DNA of 49,811 bases from Nitrosopumilaceae archaeon. GTDB lineage: Archaea; Thermoproteota; Nitrososphaeria; Nitrososphaerales; Nitrosopumilaceae. This document shows, piece after piece, positions 34,384-43,203 of the stretch. Within the stretch, counting starts at the first letter, position 1; every line of letters starts with the position of its first letter. Under the pieces are notes generated by a model. It searched no databases, was not told where the DNA came from, and saw nothing but the letters and a program-made list of their open reading frames with translations. The translations under genes were made by a program, and so were the position numbers. The stretch lies in the NCBI GenBank assembly GCA_028279545.1, contig JANQNN010000039.1:1-49811 (forward strand), given 5' to 3'.

Positions 34384-34391
34384 ATTTTAAA
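34384..34391 (+). promoter_or_regulatory. TATA box of the XRE-CBS gene
   Basis: ATTTTAAA is centred 28 bases before the ATG at 34416, but only eight before the in-frame TTG at 34395. It therefore selects the ATG. Confidence 0.55.
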
Positions 34392-34415
34392 TTCTTGAGG
34401 AAAACAAAAAAGAGT

Positions 34416-34973
34416 ATGTTACCAAGAGTAGATTCAATTAAACAGATGAGACTTAAAATCGGAATTACTCAAAAAAAACTTGCTTCATTAACTGGAGTTA
34501 GTACCTCTATGATAAATCAAATTGAATCAGGAAGAAGTCAGCCAAGTTATAATACAGCTAAAAAAATTTTTGAAGTTTTAGGGGATATGGAAGGAAAATC
34601 ATCAACTTACAAAGCTGGTGATTTTTGTAGTAAGGATATTGTAAAACTAAAGCCTTCTAATACTCTTCATGAAGCTATAAAAAAAATGCATGAACTCTCT
34701 ATTAGTCAAATTCCAGTATTTGAAAAAGATGAATTGGTTGGAATGATTTCTGAAGAAGGAATTGTAAAACATATAGCCGATATTGGAGAGACTGAATTAA
34801 AAAACACAAAAATTTTTGATGCTATGGATTCTGTTCCACCTATCGTTGATTTTGATACCCCAGCAAATGTTTTAGTTCCTTTGATTAGATACTCAAAATG
34901 CATTTTAGTTTCAAAAAAATCAAAAATAATGGGAATAATTACCGCATCAGATACTCTGAAAATGATGGAATAG
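34416..34973 (+). CDS. XRE-type HTH regulator with two CBS domains
   Basis: The 185 residues combine an N-terminal Cro/CI-like helix-turn-helix (GITQKKLASLTGVSTSMINQ, about 16-35) with a pair of CBS domains (about 65-120 and 125-185; the first contains ISQIPVFEKDELVGMISEEG). CBS pairs usually bind adenine nucleotides such as AMP, ATP or SAM. The protein is therefore likely a transcription regulator that reads energy or metabolite state; this is inference from domains. It has its own TATA box and follows ppdK by 42 bases, so ppdK is an obvious candidate target. It converges with the epimerase gene five bases apart. Confidence 0.88.
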   Translation: MLPRVDSIKQMRLKIGITQKKLASLTGVSTSMINQIESGRSQPSYNTAKKIFEVLGDMEGKSSTYKAGDFCSKDIVKLKPSNTLHEAIKKMHELSISQIPVFEKDELVGMISEEGIVKHIADIGETELKNTKIFDAMDSVPPIVDFDTPANVLVPLIRYSKCILVSKKSKIMGIITASDTLKMME

Positions 34974-34978
34974 AATTT

Positions 34979-35374
34979 CTATTTTGGATGAGAACAAAGT
35001 TCGGCCAAAACACCATCTAGTGATTTTGGATGGATAAAAGTAACTTTAGTTCCAGCAGATCCTGGACGAATTTTTCCCAGAAATTGAATGCCGCAATTTT
35101 CCATTCTTGATACCTCTCCATCTATATTGTCAGTTTCCAAAGCCATGTGATGGAGACCTTGCCCTTTTTTTTCTAAAAATTTTTTAATTGGACTATTTTC
35201 ATTTGTGGGCTGCATTAATTCTATTCTTCCATTTTCTAAATGAATTATGGCTACTTTGACCCCTTCAGTTTCGACAGTTTCAAACTCAACATTGTTAATT
35301 CCCAAAGCCTCTTGATAGGTTTTGGCAGATTCTTCTACATCATTAACTGCAATTGCAATGTGATCAATTTTCAT
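34979..35374 (-). CDS. mce: methylmalonyl-CoA epimerase
   Basis: The enzyme interconverts the (S) and (R) forms of methylmalonyl-CoA ahead of the mutase. The 131 residues form a single VOC/glyoxalase module pair. DHIAIAVND at the start holds the first histidine ligand, GLHHMALE near 85 the second, and LAEL near the end a glutamate ligand. Length fits the family. The frame could begin at GTG 35381-35383, but the ATG at 35374 gives the usual MKIDHIAIA start. It lies some 13 kb from the mutase genes; other VOC enzymes look similar, so the assignment also leans on the pathway. Confidence 0.88.
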   Translation of the reverse strand: MKIDHIAIAVNDVEESAKTYQEALGINNVEFETVETEGVKVAIIHLENGRIELMQPTNENSPIKKFLEKKGQGLHHMALETDNIDGEVSRMENCGIQFLGKIRPGSAGTKVTFIHPKSLDGVLAELCSHPK

Positions 35375-35445
35375 ATATCTCACTTATTATGTGACTTTAT
35401 TTTTATTTATTTTTTATTTGTGTATTTGGAAAGTTTGAAAATTAA

Positions 35446-37617
35446 TTGGTAGAAATTAGACGTTTAATTAATATACGATTATTATTGAGGAAAATCGTGC
35501 AAGCGACCCTCTTCTTAGTATTTACCTTAGGTCTTGCAAGTCTCTTAATTTTAGGTTCCTTTGGGACCAGTTATGCCCAAACAATAGAAACGGTGGATGT
35601 TGTTGAAAATAAAGTAGTCACCTTAATTGGTGAAGGTTTTGATCCTGATGCAGAAGACCTTACTTATTTCTGGGAGCAGCTTGATGGTGAGCCTGTTGAA
35701 CTATCATCGAATATGGCAAAAACTCCGCAATTTATGGCCCCTGAAGTTGAAAATGGAACTATTAAGGCTCTAACCTTTCAACTCACTGTAACTGACCCAT
35801 CTGGGGCTGAAAGTTCAGACATTGTTGAAATTATTGTCAACCCAGTTAATCATTTACCAGTTGTGAATGCAGGTCGTGATCAAATAATTTTTCCATCAAT
35901 TAATGTAATAACTTTAGTTGGAAGTGCAGTGGACCCTGATGATGATGAATTAACATATTCTTGGACACAAACAAGTGGACCTCAAATAAGCTTGGGTAAT
36001 ACTGATTTAAGATATCTTACAATTATTTCTCCATCTATTGACTTTACAGACTTTACTCCAATGACTTTCGAATTTACAGTAGATGACGGATTTGGAGGAG
36101 TTGTTAGTGATTCAGCTACAGTTTATCCTTACAATCCACTATTACAAAATCGATTAATCTCAATTGATGCAGGTCCTATTCAAACAATAAGAGAAGGACA
36201 ATCAGTTACAATGGATGTAACTGGTGAAACCTCCAATGGAGCTCCAATAAGATATTCTTGGGCTCAATTAATTGGCCCCTCTGTTTCGTTAAGCACGTAT
36301 GTAGGGGATGAGGTCATGTTTGTAGCTCCTGAAATTGGTGATGTTAGTTCAGAATTATTATCATTTCAAGTAACTGGTTACTCCGAAGGAAATGGTTGGG
36401 CTTCTGATATTGCAATGGTTAAGGTTCTTCCCTACAACGGACCTCCTACAGCTGATGCAGGACCAGACCAAGTAGTAAGTCAAAATGTATTTGTAAATCT
36501 AGTTGGTAGCGGAACAGATCCGGAGGGAACAAAACTGAAGTTTCAATGGTCTAAAGTTTCTGGTATTGATGTGATATTATATCAAAGATCCACCGATGAG
36601 GTATATTTCGTATCTCCATATATTGAAGGAACTTCTGAAGACCTTGTCTTCCAGCTAAAGGTAACTGATGCAGATGGTAATTTTGATACTGATGAAGTTA
36701 CCGTAACAGTATCTAAACAAAACCATCCTCCAAATGCAAACGCTGGACCAGATAGAAAGATTTTCAGTGAATCTGACACTGTAATAACTGGAATAGGTGT
36801 GGATCCCGATGGTGACGAAATTACCTATAATTGGAAACAGGTTTCTGGAGATTTAATAGAATTCGATGAAACTCAGGCTATTATTTCCTTTAAAGCCCCA
36901 TATGTTGCACCTGGAGACACCAAACGTATTATTTTACAATTCAAGGTAACTGATACCCAGGACCAAAGTGATACAGATAGATTAACTCTCATTATTGTTC
37001 CAGAAAATAACAAGCCATCGGTTGATGCAGGACCTGATCAAACTCTTAATGAAAATACGGTTGGAAGTGTATTTTGTACTGCCTTTGATATAGAAGGTGA
37101 TGAACTTATTTTCAATTGGACCTCATCTGATAGTGAATTGGTAGTTCACAATCCATCAAACCCAGGCACAACTTTCACATCACCTAATGTAGTTGAATCA
37201 ATGCAAGTTGAATTGACTTGTAACGTGTCTGATGGTTCATTAACTGCCTCTGACAGCCTGATTGTTACGGTTCAAAATACCTTAACCTTGCCAATTATTG
37301 CTAATGCAGGACCTGACCAAATAGTAAATGAAAATGTTGGCGTAACATTAGATGGAAGCAATAGCCTTGACCCAGAAAATCAAGAAATATCTTACCTATG
37401 GACTCAAATCTCCGGTGAGAGCATTGTAATTGATTCTGAGACCAGCAACGTTGCATCCTTTATGAGCCCAACTGTTGCAAACAATGAAGTCAAAGTATTA
37501 GAATTTGAGCTAAAGGTATTTGATAACTATGGAAGAGAATCAGTTGATACTGTAATTATCACAGTAGATCCTGTTAACGCACCACCAACAGCCGATGCTA
37601 CCGCCATTCAAGAATAG
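35446..37617 (+). CDS. secreted protein with seven PKD/Ig-like repeats
   Basis: The protein has 723 residues if the TTG at 35446 is used. A GTG at 35497 after GAGG (35487-35490) is an alternative giving a shorter signal peptide. The signal region ends near SYAQ (42-45). Seven repeats of about 90 residues follow (46-133, 138-228, 238-328, 334-424, 430-520, 524-610, 617-709), most with AGPDQ at the start and a DP[DE]G.....Y.W.Q.SG core. The end, PPTADATAIQE, looks like the first residues of an eighth repeat followed by the stop. Such domains act as spacers or adhesion modules on the cell surface; no catalytic domain is present. Confidence 0.82.
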   Translation: MVEIRRLINIRLLLRKIVQATLFLVFTLGLASLLILGSFGTSYAQTIETVDVVENKVVTLIGEGFDPDAEDLTYFWEQLDGEPVELSSNMAKTPQFMAPEVENGTIKALTFQLTVTDPSGAESSDIVEIIVNPVNHLPVVNAGRDQIIFPSINVITLVGSAVDPDDDELTYSWTQTSGPQISLGNTDLRYLTIISPSIDFTDFTPMTFEFTVDDGFGGVVSDSATVYPYNPLLQNRLISIDAGPIQTIREGQSVTMDVTGETSNGAPIRYSWAQLIGPSVSLSTYVGDEVMFVAPEIGDVSSELLSFQVTGYSEGNGWASDIAMVKVLPYNGPPTADAGPDQVVSQNVFVNLVGSGTDPEGTKLKFQWSKVSGIDVILYQRSTDEVYFVSPYIEGTSEDLVFQLKVTDADGNFDTDEVTVTVSKQNHPPNANAGPDRKIFSESDTVITGIGVDPDGDEITYNWKQVSGDLIEFDETQAIISFKAPYVAPGDTKRIILQFKVTDTQDQSDTDRLTLIIVPENNKPSVDAGPDQTLNENTVGSVFCTAFDIEGDELIFNWTSSDSELVVHNPSNPGTTFTSPNVVESMQVELTCNVSDGSLTASDSLIVTVQNTLTLPIIANAGPDQIVNENVGVTLDGSNSLDPENQEISYLWTQISGESIVIDSETSNVASFMSPTVANNEVKVLEFELKVFDNYGRESVDTVIITVDPVNAPPTADATAIQE

Positions 37618-37761
37618 CCATTCAGATTTAAAAAATACATCTAAGTGTTAATCAAATAATAAAAATAGTTACATTTCTTTATTGGAAAATTTGTTTTATT
37701 TTTGTCAGAGTTTGGTAAAACAAGTTGATAAAAACAACAAACAAGTGGTCGAATATAATTT

Positions 37762-39432
37762 ATGTATTCCCAAATAAAAAATACCTCATTGCAAGGTACT
37801 AGTATAATTGTGGGACTAATTGCAATTTTTGTTTTGGGACTCTTTGAGGTAAATGAGGTTTTGGGCGAAGTAATATTTGATGAAAACTTTGATGGTGGAA
37901 TTTCAGGATGGTCTCAAAATTTAGAATTGTCAGACACGACCAATATAGGTGCAACCTTTGATCCTTGCCCTGGAACTTCACAGACCCTGCCATCTATACC
38001 CAACGAACCTTCTCCAAGTTCTCCCAATTGGGGATTTGTCCAAGCAACGATTGTTGGCGGTGATGGTACCCCTGTAAACGTTGTATGTGAAAAAAGCTTT
38101 ACTGTAGTAGAAACTGGTGCTTATTCGCTAAAGGCAATTTTAGGGGCAACTGATTGTGATGGATGTGTTATCTCATCAAATTTGTACATTGATGAGGTTT
38201 TTGCATTTGGAGTAAATGGTGAGGGGCCCACCCCTCCATTTTCGCAAACCAATATTCATCCAGAAGCTCAATCCCAATTTCTTTCAGCTGGTGCACATAC
38301 CCTGCAAATTGAGATGGCAACAACAACTGATTCAGGTGGACCATTTAGAGCAAGTTTCGACAATATTAAAATTAAAAAAGAAACTCCCATTGAATTTATT
38401 TTAGAAGTTAATCCTGCAATTTCATTAACAAGCGTTGCAGATGTTACAATTGATTCATCGGAAAACGTTTTTGCTTTAGCGTCGGATAAAGTTAAAAAAA
38501 TATCTCCCACTGGAATTTTACTCTTGGAGTTTGGCGAACAAGGTTCAGGTGATGGACAGTTTATTAATTCACAAGGAATCTCCTTAGATTCAATCGGAAA
38601 CATCTATGTTGCAGATTCTAGCAACCACAGAATTCAAAAGTTTGATTCTACAGGAACATATGTTTCTCAATTTGGAACTGAAGGTTCAGGTGATGGACAG
38701 TTTAATTTTCCTCGAGGAATAATTCTGGATGAATCTGGAAACATCTATGTAGCTGATGGGAGTAATCACAGAATTCAAAAGTTTGATTCTAGTGGCACAT
38801 ATGTTTCTCAATTTGGAACACAAGGTTCAGGTGATGGCCAATTTAATAGTCCCGCAGGGATTGCAATTGATGAAGAAGGAAATATTTTCGTTGCTGATAT
38901 TGGAAACCACAGAATTCAAAAGTTTGATTCTAGTGGCACATATGTTTCTCAATTTGGAACACAAGGCTCTGAAGATGGCGAGCTTGATTTTCCGCAGGGA
39001 GTGACTTTTGATTCATTAGGAAACATCTATGTTGCAGATTCTGTTAATAACCGAGTTCAAAAGTTCAACTCTAATGGTACATACGTATCACAATTTGGAA
39101 CACAGGGTTCAGGTGATGGTCAGTTTACTAGTCCCCAAAGACTTGCCTTAGATAGCAGGGATAACATCTATGTTGCAGATACTTTTAATGACCGTATTCA
39201 AAAGTTTGGTATACCTTGTAATATTCCAGGAGTTGGGGACATGACAATAATTTTGGATTGTATCTTGGTTGCAAATGAAACCGCCCCGGAAAGTGTTTTT
39301 GTTCAAGAAGGGGCATTACTAACTATTCCAAACGGATTAACATTAAGTATTCCTTCAGGAAATAAAATTACCGTTGAACAGGGAAGTGGAGTTTTAATAA
39401 AAGATGGGGGAACTCTTGAAGTAATTTCATAA
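37762..39432 (+). CDS. secreted NHL-repeat beta-propeller protein
   Basis: The 556-residue protein has an N-terminal hydrophobic segment (SIIVGLIAIFVLGLF, 14-28) serving as signal peptide or anchor. Residues 36-205 may form a beta-sandwich (FDENFDGGISGWSQN opening). Five NHL repeats of 47 residues span about 258-485, with cores such as GNIYVADSSNHRIQKFDS and GSGDGQFN, preceded by a degenerate unit. The end (about 486-556) is a repetitive beta region (LTIPNGLTLSIPSGNKITVE). NHL propellers bind proteins or ligands. A TTGATAAAAAC element about 30 bases upstream may be its promoter. Function and partner are unknown. Confidence 0.82.
   Translation: MYSQIKNTSLQGTSIIVGLIAIFVLGLFEVNEVLGEVIFDENFDGGISGWSQNLELSDTTNIGATFDPCPGTSQTLPSIPNEPSPSSPNWGFVQATIVGGDGTPVNVVCEKSFTVVETGAYSLKAILGATDCDGCVISSNLYIDEVFAFGVNGEGPTPPFSQTNIHPEAQSQFLSAGAHTLQIEMATTTDSGGPFRASFDNIKIKKETPIEFILEVNPAISLTSVADVTIDSSENVFALASDKVKKISPTGILLLEFGEQGSGDGQFINSQGISLDSIGNIYVADSSNHRIQKFDSTGTYVSQFGTEGSGDGQFNFPRGIILDESGNIYVADGSNHRIQKFDSSGTYVSQFGTQGSGDGQFNSPAGIAIDEEGNIFVADIGNHRIQKFDSSGTYVSQFGTQGSEDGELDFPQGVTFDSLGNIYVADSVNNRVQKFNSNGTYVSQFGTQGSGDGQFTSPQRLALDSRDNIYVADTFNDRIQKFGIPCNIPGVGDMTIILDCILVANETAPESVFVQEGALLTIPNGLTLSIPSGNKITVEQGSGVLIKDGGTLEVIS
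38542..39223 (+). repeat. 141-bp tandem coding repeats (NHL units)
   Basis: GGTTCAGGTGATGG recurs at 141-bp spacing, with most of the unit conserved at DNA level (for example ATTCAAAAGTTTGATTCTA). Five units are visible; the fourth is the most divergent (GGCTCTGAAGATGGC). Confidence 0.85.
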
Positions 39433-39506
39433 TTAATTTAATAATAATTTATTAAAAAATAATTTCTAAATTAAATTCATTTACCTTACTTATTCAATTA
39501 TTAATT

Positions 39507-39788
39507 TTAGTTATTAAATATCCTCTCTCTGATTTGTGGAATATTTTCATAAACTATATTTCTAATTTTTAATTGATCTTCTTCAGTAGGTGCTTCTTTT
39601 TGTGAACTTAAAATTGCTCCTCCTATTCCAAGAGCCATACCAATAACCATTCCATATACAAATTCTTGCGGATTTTCAACCTTGAAGGTTTCTTTATTTT
39701 CTTTTATTTCTTCTATATAAGCTGGAATTGTTAAAACGGCTCCGTTAATGGTTTGTTCAATTATCGTTTTTAATTCATCGTCATTCAT
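39507..39788 (-). CDS. small conserved-looking protein with one hydrophobic segment
   Basis: The 93 residues have an acidic N-terminal half (DDELKTIIEQTING; EEIKENKETFKVE), one Gly-rich hydrophobic stretch (FVYGMVIGMALGIGGAILS, 43-61) and a charged C-terminal helix. The middle segment could be a membrane helix or a buried helix. Family and function are not recognised. It is divergently arranged with the DUF2203 gene across 71 AT-rich bases containing both promoters. Confidence 0.65.
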   Translation of the reverse strand: MNDDELKTIIEQTINGAVLTIPAYIEEIKENKETFKVENPQEFVYGMVIGMALGIGGAILSSQKEAPTEEDQLKIRNIVYENIPQIRERIFNN

Positions 39789-39859
39789 AATAAAAAATTT
39801 AAATTATTATTAATAAATCTGCACCTAAGATTTTTAATCTTCAAAATAATGGACTATAC

Positions 39860-40258
39860 ATGAATTATTTTACCCTAAATGAAGCAAATCAAATTTTACC
39901 TGAGGTTATTAAAAAATTTGAACTTGCCTTGGCAAAAAAGAGGGAAGTTTCTAAATTAGAACACCATTTACAGATGATTTTAAGCACAAAAAACAACTTT
40001 GAAGAATATGTTCCAATGAAACAAAAGCTCAATTCTGCAATTACGCAATTTTATGAAGCCTCAGAACAATTAGAAAAAACCGGAGTTATGATAAAAAGTA
40101 TTGATCAAGGTCTTCTTGATTTTCCATCAAAACGATTTGATGAGGATGTTTGGTTATGCTGGAAACATGGCGAAACAGAAATAAAGTTTTGGCATGAAAA
40201 AGATTCTGGTTATATGGGCAGAAAACCCATCGAAGTCAGTGATGAATCTTTAGTTTAG
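39860..40258 (+). CDS. DUF2203-family protein
   Basis: The 132 residues match the DUF2203 pattern. The N-terminal FTLNEANQILPEV segment is followed by a long helical hairpin and the conserved end, with GLLDFPSKR near 104, VWLCWKHGE near 117, FWHEKDSGYMGRKP near the C-terminus. The family is widespread in archaea and bacteria, of unknown function. Conserved cysteine and histidines near the end (WLCWKHGE, FWHE) could bind metal. It converges with the TrmB-type regulator across six bases. Confidence 0.85.
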   Translation: MNYFTLNEANQILPEVIKKFELALAKKREVSKLEHHLQMILSTKNNFEEYVPMKQKLNSAITQFYEASEQLEKTGVMIKSIDQGLLDFPSKRFDEDVWLCWKHGETEIKFWHEKDSGYMGRKPIEVSDESLV

Positions 40259-40264
40259 ATAAAT

Positions 40265-41095
40265 CTATTTTTTCTTTTCTTTTTTAGAATTAATTTTATC
40301 TAATGGTTTTGCAGATTTCCACAAAAGTTGACACAAGTTGTCTAGATTCTTTATCATGTCTTTTGCATTTGTGGATAAAGAAAAATCAAGTTCAGAGTTT
40401 GAGGATGTTTGATTTGAATCAGACATTATCATCTGTTTATCTTTTTGTACCACTATTCTTCCTTTTGATGGAAGTTTACACATTTTAGTTTCTGTTGCAT
40501 CAAATCTTTTAACAAAAGAAATCATTTCAGGATCTTCAACTTCTACTAATAATCTTACCTTTCCGCCATTTTTTTCACAGACCTTAATTTTTTCAGGAAT
40601 TATACTGTGATACATTTTTGAAATGTCTTCTAGAGTTGTTGCGATGTATACAGTTCCAGAGGATTTTTCAATTAATTGACCAATGTCGGAGTAGATATTG
40701 GTTCTTCCTTGAACAATTTTTAGAGTTGGTATACTTGTTCCAAGATTGGTAGCAATTTCACTATTTATTTTATCAACAATTGCTTCCCCCGATTGTTTAA
40801 TTTTCTTTAGTTCAGATTCTTTTCTTTCCAAAGCAATTTTTAATGCTTGTTGAGGTTCTACTGCAATACATAATTTTGGACTTGATAAAGTAGTTGAAAT
40901 AATATTTCTATCAACCAACTTATCTACAGTTCTATACATTCGTGCTCTATCAATATTGAGATCTTTTGCTAAAGCACTTGCAGTAATTGGACCTGTTCTT
41001 AAAAGACTCAAATAGATTTTAGATTCCAAATCTTCAAGATCTAATGTCCCTTTTAATTCAACGGCAAGTTTTTCAACTTGTTCTTGGGCTGACAT
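40265..41095 (-). CDS. TrmB-family transcriptional regulator
   Basis: The 276 residues begin with a winged helix-turn-helix of TrmB type (SKIYLSLLRTGPITASALAK, then DRARMYRTVDKLVDRNII). A coiled-coil spacer (about 85-125) and a C-terminal TrmB-like domain of PLD-like fold (GRTNIYSDIGQLIEKSSGTV onwards) follow. It ends in a lysine-rich tail. TrmB regulators respond to sugars or other metabolites; the ligand here is unknown. The ATG at 41093-41095 overlaps the stop of a 35-codon ORF upstream and is preceded by GGAGGT. The pilus genes end 220 bases upstream, and it may regulate them. Confidence 0.85.
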   Translation of the reverse strand: MSAQEQVEKLAVELKGTLDLEDLESKIYLSLLRTGPITASALAKDLNIDRARMYRTVDKLVDRNIISTTLSSPKLCIAVEPQQALKIALERKESELKKIKQSGEAIVDKINSEIATNLGTSIPTLKIVQGRTNIYSDIGQLIEKSSGTVYIATTLEDISKMYHSIIPEKIKVCEKNGGKVRLLVEVEDPEMISFVKRFDATETKMCKLPSKGRIVVQKDKQMIMSDSNQTSSNSELDFSLSTNAKDMIKNLDNLCQLLWKSAKPLDKINSKKEKKK

Positions 41096-41202
41096 CAATT
41101 TTTTTTACCTCCAATTGATTCATTATGATTTTCTGAAAAAAGATACATTTCGTCAATCTTACTTTGGATTGTTTTTATGTTCCGTGCTGTCATTTTTGTC
41201 AT
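41095..41202 (-). CDS. possible 35-residue protein coupled to the TrmB gene
   Basis: The frame from ATG 41200-41202 has 35 codons. Its TGA overlaps the ATG of the TrmB gene, and the TrmB ribosome binding site lies inside it, which supports translational coupling. A CTAAATTTTA element lies 24 bases before the in-frame ATG at 41191-41193, the likelier start. The product is helical-looking and charged (TIQSKIDEMYLFSENHNE) with no recognised family. Confidence 0.4.
   Translation of the reverse strand: MTKMTARNIKTIQSKIDEMYLFSENHNESIGGKKN
41107..41112 (-). promoter_or_regulatory. ribosome binding site of the TrmB gene
   Basis: GGAGGT on the minus strand, eleven bases before the ATG at 41095. It is one of the few strong Shine-Dalgarno sites here, as expected for a non-first gene in a transcript. 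Confidence 0.5.
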
Positions 41203-41317
41203 GATTTACAGAATAAAATTTAGAACAAAAGGATCTGTGTGTAATTTTTAATTACGAACAAAATTCTAGGAATAATTAAAAATATCACTGATTTTGGACT
41301 TGGGAGTATTTAAAGGC

Positions 41318-42280
41318 CTAAATTACATTGAAAGAAATTACTGCAATTACAATCATAGCAACCACATGTTTTATTCCAGCTACGTAGGATCCCGCACCAA
41401 TTTTTCCTGCAGCCAAACCTCCAAAAACAGCTTCTATTATAGCCATATTAAACAAAGCAGTTTCCATCAAACCAATGTCCATATTTGTGAGAGATGAGAA
41501 TAATCCTCCTTCAGGTGCTCCTCCAGTGGCAATCATGCTTTCTTGAACTTTTTCAATTTCTGTGAAAAAGCTAGTTACCAATAAAACTGAAACTGCTAAA
41601 AATACCACATAAGAGATGTAAATTGTATAGGTATAAGGTGCTAGTTGAGATTTTCTATTTTTTTCAATATTTTGCATTTCGGTAACATGTTTTTGAATCA
41701 TCTCTAAATTTGCATCAATATCTCCACCAATTTTAATAGCCATTTCTAAAAGTAATGTAACTCGTCTTGAAATTTTTGTATTGGTTGAATTTGCAAAATG
41801 TTCTAGGGCTTCATTCATTGGCATTCCCCAGCTAATGTTTGCTCTGAGATTTTTTAATGGATTACTTAGTGCACCAAGATTTCTATTTGCAGTTTCCTCA
41901 AGAGCTTTTATTAAATTGGAACCACTCTGAACTGAACTCAATAATGCCAAAAGAAAAACTGGCATGTGCTTATCTACACTATCTTTGCGTTGAACCTCTT
42001 TTAATTGGTATAATGTAAGTGGAACTATTCCTGCAATCACTCCAAAAATTAAACCAACTTCCTTAACTGATTCAGATACTGATCCTAATAGTTGTGAAAT
42101 TCCGATTACAATAATTGCTCCAGCAATTGAAACTAAAACTAGTCTAAAGACGGTATTATTAAAAATTGATTTATTAGGAGTTAGTCCCTTCATAGATTTT
42201 TCATTTATTTTTTTAGGATCAATAATTTTCCTTTTAGATAATTTTCTTTCTATTTTTTTTGATTTATTTTCAAGTGCCAT
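41318..42280 (-). CDS. type II/IV pilus platform protein, second copy (T2SSF, TadC-like)
   Basis: The 320 residues (from ATG 42280) contain an N-terminal basic stretch, paired membrane helices (VFRLVLVSIAGAIIVIGISQ; VGLIFGVIAGIVPLTLY), a cytoplasmic helical T2SSF domain (KALEETANRNLGALSNPLKN; GDIDANLEMIQKH) and a C-terminal membrane region (YTIYISYVVFLAVSVLLV). Archaellum FlaJ-type proteins carry two such domains in one chain. Here they are two genes, as in Tad systems. The start at 42280 has AGAGGT (42287-42292) six bases upstream and lies just past the stop of the first platform gene. It is the last gene of a three-gene minus-strand operon. Confidence 0.85.
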   Translation of the reverse strand: MALENKSKKIERKLSKRKIIDPKKINEKSMKGLTPNKSIFNNTVFRLVLVSIAGAIIVIGISQLLGSVSESVKEVGLIFGVIAGIVPLTLYQLKEVQRKDSVDKHMPVFLLALLSSVQSGSNLIKALEETANRNLGALSNPLKNLRANISWGMPMNEALEHFANSTNTKISRRVTLLLEMAIKIGGDIDANLEMIQKHVTEMQNIEKNRKSQLAPYTYTIYISYVVFLAVSVLLVTSFFTEIEKVQESMIATGGAPEGGLFSSLTNMDIGLMETALFNMAIIEAVFGGLAAGKIGAGSYVAGIKHVVAMIVIAVISFNVI

Positions 42281-42284
42281 TGTT

Positions 42285-43202
42285 TTACCTCTTTGGTACC
42301 ATACCATCCATCATAATTAACATCATTACTCCACATAATGGTATAATTGCAAAAGTTAGAATGTTGATCAAAGTTACCAAATCAAATCCTCCTAAACTTG
42401 GACTCATTATTCCCATAATTGATAACATTATTACTGCAAGCAATGGGAATACGATTAAAAGAATTGTGTAAATTTCTGCCACCGCTCCAAGTGAATCGGA
42501 GCTTCTTGCCATTAGTTGTTTTTTTTCTTCTAATTGCACCTTTGCTGTGGCATTAAAGTACTCTTTTAAATCCCCTCCTGCTTGGGCGGTATTTATTGCT
42601 CCTTCTAATAATTCTGAATAGGGACCTGTGGGTGTTCTTTGAATAAGGTCGTTAATCGCAGTAATCAAGTCCATTCCCATAATATCCAAATTTCTTACAA
42701 TAAGCCGTGCATCCTTCACCATTTCTTCGTCAGAATCTTCTTTGGCTATGGCTTTGAATATCCCCTCTAAAGTTAATCCACTGGTAGCTAGGGTTGACAT
42801 GTATCCAATAAAATGTGGGATTTCCTCCATTAGTTTTGAGGATCTGGTCTTTACTCGGAATGAGGGAACCATAAAAAGAATACCAAAAGTCATAGCTCCA
42901 AAGCCTAAAGCAGTGCCGAGAGGAATAATGTATTCAATTGTTGGCGGTTGAAAATCCACAATCAATGAAACTGGAATTCCAATAATTGCTCCCATAATGG
43001 TTGATAGCATGGTGAAAAAAACCATACTTGAAATATACACCTCATACGGAATTGGCATCATTGATTCTTTGATGGCTTTTTCTAATTGGTTGAACTTAGG
43101 ATAAAGAAATTTGCATCGTTGACCAAGTAATTTGTAAGCGTAAATCTGAATTTTACTAGCTTTTTTTGTTTCTATTTTTTTTCTTTTTTGAGAAACACTC
43201 AT
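42285..43202 (-). CDS. type II/IV pilus platform protein, first copy (T2SSF, TadB-like)
   Basis: The 305 residues have a basic N-terminus, two membrane helices (about 55-80, VFFTMLSTIMGAIIGIPVSL; about 90-112, TALGFGAMTFGILFMV), a cytoplasmic T2SSF domain (FIGYMSTLATSGLTLEGIFK, then MGMDLITAINDLIQRTPTGP), and two C-terminal helices (IYTILLIVFPLLAVIMLSIM; LVTLINILTFAIIPLCGVMM). It would sit in the membrane as half of the pilus assembly platform beside the ATPase. The ATG follows the ATPase stop directly, so translation is coupled. Confidence 0.87.
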   Translation of the reverse strand: MSVSQKRKKIETKKASKIQIYAYKLLGQRCKFLYPKFNQLEKAIKESMMPIPYEVYISSMVFFTMLSTIMGAIIGIPVSLIVDFQPPTIEYIIPLGTALGFGAMTFGILFMVPSFRVKTRSSKLMEEIPHFIGYMSTLATSGLTLEGIFKAIAKEDSDEEMVKDARLIVRNLDIMGMDLITAINDLIQRTPTGPYSELLEGAINTAQAGGDLKEYFNATAKVQLEEKKQLMARSSDSLGAVAEIYTILLIVFPLLAVIMLSIMGIMSPSLGGFDLVTLINILTFAIIPLCGVMMLIMMDGMVPKR

Positions 43203-43203
43203 G

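Noticed and set aside
36582-37617. Frameshift continuation after the PKD-repeat protein
   Set aside because: Downstream of the stop at 37615-37617 no frame continues the repeat pattern, so a simple sequencing frameshift is not supported.
38756-39004. 82-codon plus-strand frame inside the NHL repeats
   Set aside because: It is the repeat DNA read in another frame: its own internal repetition mirrors the NHL units.
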